Source of the DNA: Clostridiales bacterium
Lineage (GTDB): Bacteria > Bacillota > Clostridia > Lachnospirales > Lachnospiraceae
Assembly (NCBI GenBank): GCA_019416265.1
Contig: DXXQ01000041.1
Span: forward strand, 1 to 35,368
Length of the DNA: 35,368 nucleotides
Direction of reading: 5' to 3'
Shown: positions 15,301 to 22,071 of the stretch, in pieces
Position numbering within the stretch: the first letter of the stretch is position 1
Layout of the letters: the number at the start of each line of letters is the position of its first letter
Position numbers and translations under genes: made by a program
Notes under the pieces: model-generated
The model's input: the letters and a program-made list of their open reading frames with translations, nothing else
Told to the model about the DNA's origin: nothing
The model's database searches: none

Positions 15301-16935
15301 TCCATTGCAAAAAATGTAGTGATCAGCGATCTGACCCTTCCGGAGGGACTGGCTCTTGATGGAGAGGAAGAAGCCCTGATGGTCTATGGAATTCCTCAGA
15401 CCATCCTGTATCCTGTAGCCGGAACAGATGATGCGGGAAATGCGCTGAATCCGGAAAACTATAACGAAGTTGTGGAAAAACATGTTGAATACCAGATTTT
15501 AAGACAGGGAACAGGGTGGATATTGACAATTTCGGATCTTCCCTACCATACTCCGGTCACTGTGAATTTCCGGTGTACTGTGCAGGAAAGCATAAACGGA
15601 CTGGAAATAAACAATGCAGCCAGTGCACGGGCAGAAAATGCGGCAGAGGTGAAAGGCAGTTCGAAGGTATGGATTAATTCGCCTGTTCTCAGAGTGAAGA
15701 AAAAGGCAGACAAGCCATCATATAAATACGGCGATATTATCACATATCGGGTTACACTTACCCAGGAGCAGACAGGATGTGTGGCCAGAAATGTGATTTT
15801 GGAGGATGTGATTGAAACGCCCGGAGTACGGCTTCTGAAGGATTCCATCGTACTTTTGGATGAGCAGGGCAAGACAATCAGTGCAGCTTCTGTAGAGGCG
15901 AATGATGAAAATGCTTTCTTTGTGCAGACAGGCAGAAATCTTGTGAAGGATGCTCATTATTCTATTTTTGACAGAGTGCAGGGAGGAATAATGGAGCAGG
16001 TACTTCTGAATCCTCTTGAACTGTGGGGAGAAAAACAGATGACAATAGAGTATTGTGCAGCAGTCATTGATGAGAAGCTGGCAGGGCAGAGTGTACATAA
16101 TATTTCTACGGCAAACAGTCAGGAAAATATTCCCCAGACAGGAGAGGAAACAGTAGAGATTCACAGCCCGATTCTGGAGGTGGTGAAGGAGTCTGATAAA
16201 AAAGAATATAAGGTTGGCGAAAAAGGGTATTTTACAATTGCCATCCGACAGCTTCGGGAAGATGTGACGGCAGAAAATATTGTGGTAGAGGATACGATTG
16301 CTTCGTCCGGAGCAGTAATAGAAAAAGACAGTATTCTGCTCAAAAAGAATGGAGAAATCATAGAAGCGGCATCTATTGAAGCGTCTGATACAGGATTCCG
16401 AATTACAACAGGAGCTGCCCTCAGTGACAGAGATAAACTTGAAGTCTGCTACAAGGTTCTTTTTATGAAGCTGCCTCAGAATGGTTCTGTGGTAAACAAG
16501 GCGCGGGCATGGGCCGACGGTACACCGGAAACAGAAGACGGAAATGAGGTACATGTGACAGAAGAGGCAGAGCCTGTGCCTTCTCCGATTCCGTCTATGA
16601 CACCGACACCCCGGCCGACGGCATCTCCGATGCCTGCACCAACCTTGAAGCCGACGGGAACGCCGATTCCAACAGCGCCTTCCTGTCCGAGGCTGACTCC
16701 GGCACCTACCAGATATCCGGGTGCTGCCTCTGGTAATTCAGGAGGAAACGGAACCCCGTCCGGAAATTATTATCCAACAGGCGGCAATTCCTATGGAAAT
16801 TATCAGACCGGCGGTGCAAAAACAGGGGATGTAAGACCCTTTGCCCAGATGGCAAGACTGGGACTTTTGGGAGTTCTTCTGATACCGGCAGGAATCATCA
16901 TTTACAGAAAGTCGCGAAAAAGGAAGGAGAAATGA
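12304..16935 (+). CDS. Large DUF11-repeat cell-wall surface protein
   Basis: This 1543-residue protein is secreted and likely wall-anchored. It starts with a signal peptide (LGALLLAVLFLAQAILGILP, cleavage near residue 34-36). A unique N-terminal region of about 470 residues contains a CHCPDF/AYCFGG Cys cluster. Six DUF11-type (TIGR01451-like) beta modules follow, starting near residues 513, 649, 800, 958, 1128 and 1290. Each opens with a pattern like LxIxKTADKYEWxVGDxVxYxVVV. A Pro/Thr-rich spacer (about 1420-1465) and a Gly/Asn-rich stretch precede a sorting-like end: AKTGD near 1505, a hydrophobic helix and RKSRKRKEK. The motif lacks the Leu-Pro of LPXTG. The start is GTG 12304 behind AAAGGAG. 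The class B sortase gene overlaps its stop codon. A role in adhesion is inferred. Confidence 0.85.
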   Translation: MKQNRKERLGALLLAVLFLAQAILGILPARRVMADASVIERWDENTVMDYGYRFNVKYQPGITKVETYGCDNLDKIAFTNHGRSERNADTVRMTGNYKAESAGVRYYNVGRDGEGNIIDFKMSLVSVENPEPRYDMQTAVFKHNEAEGQGTSDGAYDFPNNIAQPLVGFSLEGIGMYIYCVDSARVHMQFLKNGTDEPIAISGHGTVRDLDARQGIFIPPQSRIDSAYILSDNTFLEVDGMKVTAGNDSLVSSDKKGWVNFLYNTDSMYFDFVHEAQLDRWDSDREKGIKKYGSQEAWAARMKKNRTDTNGVCHCPDFDGGKFMRGHAYFDFTAYCFGGVAMDKAPEKRVGALGCTWEQGTASGKEEPFLINDFDEFQYMVQTEVTPNQFTKFVVEDVLEDCLTIQDASKVLILDDTGQNVTERFDIAVQGQKITCSGKQEAMAQESFSNNQNYTFIFTVHRKPDADVSHYAGPDGYSILVPNSASMSYERTNGTGDTMQANTVWVRGVITPELELHKNVSKYEWAVGDMIDYNVTVTQTKENTRAAELIMEDAVPPGLELLEEECRIEAPGVADCSLVCDGQNGWRVSCPSLGYGQTITVWFKCRALEESNGQECGNVVSVTAENLINKETNEKETIKDIAEVWVNSPKLTIDKTADKYEWSVGDAVSYRIVVNNPVPGTIAREVRISDIGLPEGLILAGGIQSVEVLDVLQEADYPVPDKKTGQMFEKVPVESHLEGDEGGVAFYCSHIPFNRPVTILFHCMATENANGRESVNVASVQAGNAPELSDDAEIYVNSGEFWIEKTANHYEWQVGEQVAYTVVVENRREGTIARNVTVWDTSMPSGLALSSPDSVTVSGIPSSVTQPVPGTADIPGMLNPEGYHETAEKTVSYEFVPEGTGWRLNITDLPFGVPITVTFLCTVTEEVNGMESINTANVQAENTSPQADDTEIYVNSAVLSVEKSVQNPYLAVGDGREANEFRVGEQVNYQVVVDNLQKGSIAKNVVISDLTLPEGLALDGEEEALMVYGIPQTILYPVAGTDDAGNALNPENYNEVVEKHVEYQILRQGTGWILTISDLPYHTPVTVNFRCTVQESINGLEINNAASARAENAAEVKGSSKVWINSPVLRVKKKADKPSYKYGDIITYRVTLTQEQTGCVARNVILEDVIETPGVRLLKDSIVLLDEQGKTISAASVEANDENAFFVQTGRNLVKDAHYSIFDRVQGGIMEQVLLNPLELWGEKQMTIEYCAAVIDEKLAGQSVHNISTANSQENIPQTGEETVEIHSPILEVVKESDKKEYKVGEKGYFTIAIRQLREDVTAENIVVEDTIASSGAVIEKDSILLKKNGEIIEAASIEASDTGFRITTGAALSDRDKLEVCYKVLFMKLPQNGSVVNKARAWADGTPETEDGNEVHVTEEAEPVPSPIPSMTPTPRPTASPMPAPTLKPTGTPIPTAPSCPRLTPAPTRYPGAASGNSGGNGTPSGNYYPTGGNSYGNYQTGGAKTGDVRPFAQMARLGLLGVLLIPAGIIIYRKSRKRKEK

Positions 16936-17738
16936 GGAGGATAGGGAAAGGGCTGGCTGTCAGTTTTATCGGGGCAGGGGCAGGACTTATGCTGTACTGC
17001 GGAAGTTTTTATCTCAAAAGCTGGCAGGAGAACAGACAGATGAGGAATCGTTACGAAAGCATCCGGGAGACTTGTCTGGATACGGAGAAAGACGGGAGAC
17101 CGGAAGAGAAAACAAAAAAAGACAGGGCAGGGAGAAAGGAAAAGAAAAGGATAGAGGAATCTTTTGGAATCTCCTGGAAAGAACTGAGAAAAATGAATTC
17201 TGATATCCGGGGGTGGATCACAGTCCCCGGAGCGAATATTTCATATCCCATCGTACAGGGAAGCGATGACGAGTTTTATCTTACACATTCTGTTGAAGGA
17301 ACAAAGAGTCCTTTCGGAAGCATTTTTCTGGGATGTGGACACGACGGAGAGTTTCGTGATACACACAGCCTTGTCTATGGACACAATATGGAGGGGCATA
17401 TGATGTTTGCCGATCTTAACTGCTATGAGAGCAGGGAATTCTTTGAGGAGTGTCCTGAATTTATCATCACAACGCCGGAGAGACAACTGGTTTATGAAAT
17501 TTTTTCCGTAGAACAGGCACAGGAAGGGGGGCCGGCGTTTGGATATGGATACGAAATCGGGAGTGAGGAGTATGAGAAACAACTGGAAATTCTGAGAAGC
17601 AATTCCATGTATGAAACCGGAATCCTGCCAAATGGGCAGCAAAAAATGGTAACGCTGGTCACCTGCAATTCCCATCTGGAAGAGAATATCCGGATGACGA
17701 TTCACGGAATTTGCAAAAAGATTCTGACAGAAACCTGA
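16932..17738 (+). CDS. srtB: Class B sortase
   Basis: Sortases cut a sorting signal and join the protein to the peptidoglycan cross-bridge. This 268-residue protein has an N-terminal membrane anchor (AVSFIGAGAGLMLYCGSFYL), a very basic charged stretch (about 45-75) and the sortase B core. The core holds GWITVPGANISYPIVQGSDDEFYL, the catalytic His in SLVYGHNMEGHMMF (H151), Cys in TLVTCNSHLEE (C245) and Arg in NIRMTIHG (R254). The start ATG overlaps the stop of the surface-protein gene (ATGA), so the two are translationally coupled and enzyme and substrate are likely a dedicated pair. Confidence 0.93.
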   Translation: MRRIGKGLAVSFIGAGAGLMLYCGSFYLKSWQENRQMRNRYESIRETCLDTEKDGRPEEKTKKDRAGRKEKKRIEESFGISWKELRKMNSDIRGWITVPGANISYPIVQGSDDEFYLTHSVEGTKSPFGSIFLGCGHDGEFRDTHSLVYGHNMEGHMMFADLNCYESREFFEECPEFIITTPERQLVYEIFSVEQAQEGGPAFGYGYEIGSEEYEKQLEILRSNSMYETGILPNGQQKMVTLVTCNSHLEENIRMTIHGICKKILTET

Positions 17739-17757
17739 GGAGGAAGTAAGCTGTTTC

Positions 17758-17786
17758 TTGATGTTTTCGCAGAAGGATATTATAAT
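17758..17786 (+). promoter_or_regulatory. Promoter of the glgX-propeller operon
   Basis: TTGATG (17758-17763, 4 of 6), a 17-bp spacer and a perfect TATAAT (17781-17786) lie about 38 bases before the TTG start codon. They separate this operon from the sortase gene. Confidence 0.7.
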
Positions 17787-17824
17787 ATAGATATCGTTTT
17801 ACGAAAAAACAGGAGGACGGAAAT

Positions 17825-19957
17825 TTGAAGATATACAACCAGAAATATATTTCGGAATATCCGCTGGAAGTTCACCCGAAAGCGGAAATTAACGGATATC
17901 CTGTAAGTCCGGGAATGTTTGAGGTAAATGGAGCAACAGCCCTGCAAAGCGGCGTTAATTTTACAATTCATACCAGACATGGAAAAAGCTGCGAGCTGCT
18001 TTTGTTCAAGAAGGGTGCGGAAGAACCTTTTGCTGTATTGCCTTTTCCGGAGGCATACAGAATCGGGGATGTATATTCCATGATCGTATTCGGACTGAAC
18101 ATCAAGGAATTTGAATATGCATACAGAATTGACGGAAGATACGATCCGGAAGCAGGATGGCTTTTTGACAAAAATAATATTCTTCTTGATCCTTATGCGA
18201 AGGCTGTTGCAGGTCAGAGAGTATGGGGAGAAAAGCAGACGGGAACATACCGTGCCCGGGTGGTGCAGGATGTTTTTGACTGGGGGGATATGCCTCAGTC
18301 TACAAGAGAGATGAGCGATCTGGTAATTTACGAACTTCATGTAAGAGGGTTTACCATTCATCCATCTTCCGGAGTAAAAAACAGAGGAACTTTTTCCGGG
18401 TTAAGAGAGAAAATCCCGTATCTGAAGGAACTGGGGATTAATGCTGTAGAGCTTATGCCGATTTTCGAGTTTGATGAAAATATGAATTCCAGAGAAGTGG
18501 ATGGAAAGAAACTGCTGGATTACTGGGGATATAATACAGTCAGCTTTTTCTCTCCCAATACGGGATATGCTGCCTCTGATGAATATAATCAGGAGGGAAC
18601 GGAGCTGAAAGAGCTGATTCGCGATCTCCACGCCAATGGAATTGAAGTTATTCTGGATGTTGTATTTAATCATACGGCAGAAGGTAATGAGAAGGGGCCT
18701 GTTTTTTCCTTTAAGGGCATTGACAACAAAATTTACTATATGTTGACCCCAGACGGAAATTATTATAATTTCAGCGGGTGCGGAAATACTTTAAACTGCA
18801 ATCATCCGATCGTGCGCCAGATGATCCTGGAATGTCTTCGTTACTGGACAGTCAGCTACCGTGTAGACGGTTTCCGTTTTGATCTTGCCAGCATTCTGGG
18901 ACGAAATGAGAACGGTTCACCTATGAACAGGCCGCCTCTTTTGGAGATTCTGGCATATGACCCCATACTCAGTCATGTGAAGCTTATTGCAGAGGCGTGG
19001 GATGCCGGAGGAATGTATCAGGTCGGAAGCTTCCCTGCAAGTAAGCGATGGGCGGAATGGAACGGAAGATACAGGGATTCCATGCGCGGATATTTAAAAG
19101 GCGACTGCTGGGAAGCATGGACTGCAGCCTGGAGTATTGCAGGATCCGGTGATATGTACTGCGGTCTGGGACAGGACGGAAAGGGGAGCTATGCAGGATA
19201 TAATTCCTGTGTGAATTTCCTGACCTGTCACGATGGCTTTACAATGTATGACCTGTATTCCTATAATGAAAAACATAATGAGGGAAACGGATGGAATAAT
19301 ACAGACGGAGCAAATGACAACAGAAGCTGGAACTGCGGGGCAGAAGGAGAAACCAACGATCCGGAGGTTCTGAAGCTTCGCTACCGGATGATCCGTAATG
19401 CGTGTGCAGTACTGATGTGCAGCAGGGGAACGCCAATGTTTCTGGCAGGAGATGAATTTGGGAACACGCAGTACGGAAACAATAACGGGTATTGTCAGGA
19501 TAATGAAATTTCATGGCTGAATTGGAGCTATCTGGAGAAAAACAGAGAACTGTTTGAATTCTTCAAATTTATGATCCATTATCGTCAAAAGCATCCGATT
19601 ATTCGTAAAAAGCTTCCGGATGCAGTGTGCGGCATGGAGCCGATTCATGCTCATTCCACAGATGCGTCGAAGCTTACCATAGACCGGGATGCAAAAACCT
19701 TCGCAACAAGTTTTGCAGGATATGACAGGGAAAAAGGACGGGACGATCTGGTTTATATTGCAGTAAACACATACTGGGAGGATGTAAAGATCACTCTCCC
19801 GAAGCTGGGGAACTGGGAGTTCTGGTATCTCAGTGTTAATACCTATGGAGACGGCAATGGAAGGTATTTTTATCAGGAAGGAGAAGAACCGCGGATTGAC
19901 GGAAGCTTTGTGATGCGTCCCAGATCTGTGGCAGTATTTACAGGAAGAAGAATGTAA
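17825..19957 (+). CDS. glgX: Glycogen debranching enzyme (GlgX/isoamylase-type GH13)
   Basis: This 710-residue enzyme hydrolyses alpha-1,6 branches of glycogen or limit dextrins in the cytoplasm. It has an N-terminal CBM48-like domain (about 20-130), a GH13 TIM barrel (about 155-560) and a C-terminal beta domain. Catalytic motifs are seen: ILDVVFNHTAE, the nucleophile in GFRFDLAS (D353), the acid/base in LIAEAWDAGG (E390) and the stabilising Asp in TCHDGFTMYD (D470). There is no signal peptide. The start is TTG 17825: AGGAGG lies 8 bases upstream and no better start is near, which suggests reduced translation. Its stop overlaps the next start (TAATG). Confidence 0.93.
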   Translation: MKIYNQKYISEYPLEVHPKAEINGYPVSPGMFEVNGATALQSGVNFTIHTRHGKSCELLLFKKGAEEPFAVLPFPEAYRIGDVYSMIVFGLNIKEFEYAYRIDGRYDPEAGWLFDKNNILLDPYAKAVAGQRVWGEKQTGTYRARVVQDVFDWGDMPQSTREMSDLVIYELHVRGFTIHPSSGVKNRGTFSGLREKIPYLKELGINAVELMPIFEFDENMNSREVDGKKLLDYWGYNTVSFFSPNTGYAASDEYNQEGTELKELIRDLHANGIEVILDVVFNHTAEGNEKGPVFSFKGIDNKIYYMLTPDGNYYNFSGCGNTLNCNHPIVRQMILECLRYWTVSYRVDGFRFDLASILGRNENGSPMNRPPLLEILAYDPILSHVKLIAEAWDAGGMYQVGSFPASKRWAEWNGRYRDSMRGYLKGDCWEAWTAAWSIAGSGDMYCGLGQDGKGSYAGYNSCVNFLTCHDGFTMYDLYSYNEKHNEGNGWNNTDGANDNRSWNCGAEGETNDPEVLKLRYRMIRNACAVLMCSRGTPMFLAGDEFGNTQYGNNNGYCQDNEISWLNWSYLEKNRELFEFFKFMIHYRQKHPIIRKKLPDAVCGMEPIHAHSTDASKLTIDRDAKTFATSFAGYDREKGRDDLVYIAVNTYWEDVKITLPKLGNWEFWYLSVNTYGDGNGRYFYQEGEEPRIDGSFVMRPRSVAVFTGRRM

Positions 19958-21750
19958 TGGAGAAGAAGGAAGTACGAAAATCCGCCAGACCATATCAGGA
20001 ATCCCAGAAGCTGACGTTTGACGAATGGGAAAAGAAAAAGAAAGAAAACAAAAAGCACAGTGTTCTGCTGATCGCAGGAGGACTTTGCGGGATTTTTCTT
20101 ATTGGAGTGGTACTGGGAGGCGCGTCTGCAGGATTTGGCAGACAGGAAAAAGAAAGAGAAAAAGAGGTTTCAGGCCAGGTTGCCTTTGTAGAAAATCCGG
20201 AGCCTGAAGAAAAGATTATTTTTGAGCCTCATTGTACGACGGATACAGAGCCGTCGAAGCTGATCGGTCAGACAGGAATCAGCGTAAATGATACGGAACT
20301 TGCCGATGAGGGGACGTATCAGCCTGTGGAGAAAATATCATTTGAAAAGGGAAGCGAATACAGTACGCTGGAGGGGGTGATCTCTTTCCGCGGAAATAAC
20401 TTCCGTGACGATCCGACTTATGGCACAGCGGAAATGTCTAAGAATGTGCTGACTCCTGTCTGGTCTGCAGAGACAGGTTCTCTGTCTTATGAAGGGGCAT
20501 ACTGGAGCGGCAGCGGGTGGACAGGACAGCCTCTGCTTGTGAAATGGCCTCAGGAGTCTAAGGCAAAAATGAATATGTATGACTGGGCAAAGGAAGAGGA
20601 AAATCTTGTGGAGGTCATTTATGCCTGTATGGATGGAAATGTCTATTTCCTTGATTTAAAGACAGGGAAGGCAACTCGTGATGTTCTGGAGCTTGGTTAT
20701 ACCTTTAAGGGAGCAGGCGCCCTTGATCCGAGAGGGTATCCGATTCTGTATGTAGGTGCAGGATATGACAGCTACAATGGAACAGCCCATGTATTTGTGG
20801 TGAATCTTCTGGATTGCAGCATCATGTATGAATTTGGAGCGAACGATTCCTATTCCCTCCGGGGGGCTCTGAGTTATTTTGATTCTTCCGCGTTGGTAGA
20901 TGCTGAGACAGATACCCTTATTTATCCGGGAGAAAACGGAATTCTTTATCTGATTAAGTTAAATACCAATTACGATCCGGAAGCGGGAACATTGTCCATC
21001 AGTCCCGACCCTGTGGTAAAATGGCATTATTACGGAACCAGATCAAGCGTAGAATCCTTCTGGGTAGGTATGGAAGACAGCGCTGCGGTTTACAAAGGAT
21101 ATCTTTTTATTGCAGACAACGGAGGGAATCTGATGTGTATCGATTTGAATACTCTGCAGCTTGTATGGGTGCAGGATATTCTGGATGATTCCAATTCCAC
21201 ACCGGTTTTAAGCGTTGAAGACGGAAGACTTTATATTTATGTCAGCACTTCCTTCAGGCTGGGCTGGAGAAGCTCTTCTTCTGCCACGGTTCCTGTCTGG
21301 AAGATCGACGCAGAGACTGGAGAGATTGTCTGGCAGAAGGATTATGAATGTTATAGTGACGAGGGAGTTTCCGGTGGTGTGCAGTCCACGATTGCAGTAG
21401 GAAAGAAGGAACTGGCTGATTATGTTTACGTCACGGTTGCCAAAACAGGAGAGTCTTATGGAAGCGGGGTTCTTGCCTGTCTGAATAAAAAAACAGGGGC
21501 TGTAGAATGGGAGCATGAGTCTGCTTATGCGTGGTCTTCTCCGGTCTGTGTATACAATGCAGATGGAAGCGGCCGTGTGATCTATGCAAACAGTACCGGA
21601 CATATGTACCTCCTTGACGGCAAAACAGGACAGGAATTAAACAGAATTACCTTGGATGACAGCAACATCGAAGCATCGCCGGCTGTTTATGATAATATGC
21701 TGATCGTAGGAACGAGAGGCAGCAGGATCAAAGGAGTTAAACTGGAATAA
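19957..21750 (+). CDS. Membrane-anchored PQQ-like beta-propeller protein
   Basis: This 597-residue protein has a short basic cytoplasmic N-terminus, one hydrophobic segment (about residues 31-53, VLLIAGGLCGIFLIGVVLGG) and an extracellular beta-propeller with repeated PQQ/pyrrolo-quinoline-like blades. Examples are VYFLDLKTGKATRD, LMCIDLNTLQLVWVQD, VWKIDAETGEIVWQKD, ACLNKKTGAVEWEHES and MYLLDGKTGQELNRIT. Cofactor ligands for a real PQQ dehydrogenase are not evident, so it is more likely a binding or assembly protein. The start codon overlaps the glgX stop by one base, so the two are coupled, yet one acts inside the cell and the other outside. Function unknown. Confidence 0.8.
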   Translation: MEKKEVRKSARPYQESQKLTFDEWEKKKKENKKHSVLLIAGGLCGIFLIGVVLGGASAGFGRQEKEREKEVSGQVAFVENPEPEEKIIFEPHCTTDTEPSKLIGQTGISVNDTELADEGTYQPVEKISFEKGSEYSTLEGVISFRGNNFRDDPTYGTAEMSKNVLTPVWSAETGSLSYEGAYWSGSGWTGQPLLVKWPQESKAKMNMYDWAKEEENLVEVIYACMDGNVYFLDLKTGKATRDVLELGYTFKGAGALDPRGYPILYVGAGYDSYNGTAHVFVVNLLDCSIMYEFGANDSYSLRGALSYFDSSALVDAETDTLIYPGENGILYLIKLNTNYDPEAGTLSISPDPVVKWHYYGTRSSVESFWVGMEDSAAVYKGYLFIADNGGNLMCIDLNTLQLVWVQDILDDSNSTPVLSVEDGRLYIYVSTSFRLGWRSSSSATVPVWKIDAETGEIVWQKDYECYSDEGVSGGVQSTIAVGKKELADYVYVTVAKTGESYGSGVLACLNKKTGAVEWEHESAYAWSSPVCVYNADGSGRVIYANSTGHMYLLDGKTGQELNRITLDDSNIEASPAVYDNMLIVGTRGSRIKGVKLE

Positions 21751-21767
21751 ACAGGATAAAAACTGGA

Positions 21768-21802
21768 AAGGGCAGAACCGGCAGCGGTTTTGCTCTTTTT
21801 TT
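21768..21802 (+). terminator. Terminator of the glgX-propeller operon
   Basis: AAGGGCAGAACC (21768-21779) pairs with GGTTTTGCTCTT with several G-U pairs, followed by seven T to 21802. Confidence 0.8.
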
Positions 21803-21916
21803 GTGAGAGTGTATAAAGCAGAGAAACGATTGTGTCTCTGCGAAAGACATTTGTGCAAAAATTAAAATTTTTATAGATTCATCTAAGAAAATCGTATGTA
21901 CTATGACGAATAGACA

Positions 21917-21925
21917 TGCTATAAT
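21917..21925 (+). promoter_or_regulatory. Extended -10 promoter of the beta-galactosidase gene
   Basis: TGCTATAAT (21917-21925) is a perfect extended -10 element. The -35 region (about 21897-21902, TGTACT) is poor, as expected for an extended -10 promoter or one needing an activator. Confidence 0.6.
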
Positions 21926-21931
21926 CGGTTC

Positions 21932-22071
21932 CAGTTTGTGGAAATATACTATACAGAGGCGGCTTTCATGTTCACGCTGATCTGGTAATCCACAGAGACG
22001 TGGCCGGAGACCGGAAAGGAGGAAGGTGCAGCGGTCAGGCGTTAACTAAGAATTTGACAGGAGGTTAAAGG
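21932..22071 (+). promoter_or_regulatory. Long 5' leader of the beta-galactosidase mRNA
   Basis: From the predicted start of transcription to the ATG there are about 140 untranslated bases. TGTGGA (21937-21942) can pair with TCCACA (21989-21994), and GGCCGGAGACCGG (22002-22014) has a small hairpin. A ribosome-site-like AAAGGAGG (22015-22022) comes before the true one (AGGAGG 22060-22065). I cannot match it to a known riboswitch or T-box. It rounds off the 321-base gap after the terminator at 21802. Confidence 0.4.

Noticed and set aside
16700..16935. Classical LPXTG sorting signal
   Set aside because: No Leu-Pro precedes the KTGD; only a variant signal can be claimed.
12304..16935. CRISPR or nucleotide-level tandem repeat in the surface-protein gene
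   Set aside because: The repetition is at protein-domain level (modules of about 130-170 residues) with diverged DNA.
19957..21750. True PQQ-dependent dehydrogenase
   Set aside because: Propeller blades are clear but the quinone- and calcium-binding residues and a Trp-disk set are not evident, and it is coupled to glgX.
22026..22049. Seven-codon leader ORF (GTG start) before the beta-galactosidase gene
   Set aside because: The AAGGAGG site is only about 3 bases from the GTG, too close for initiation; kept only as a decoy site.
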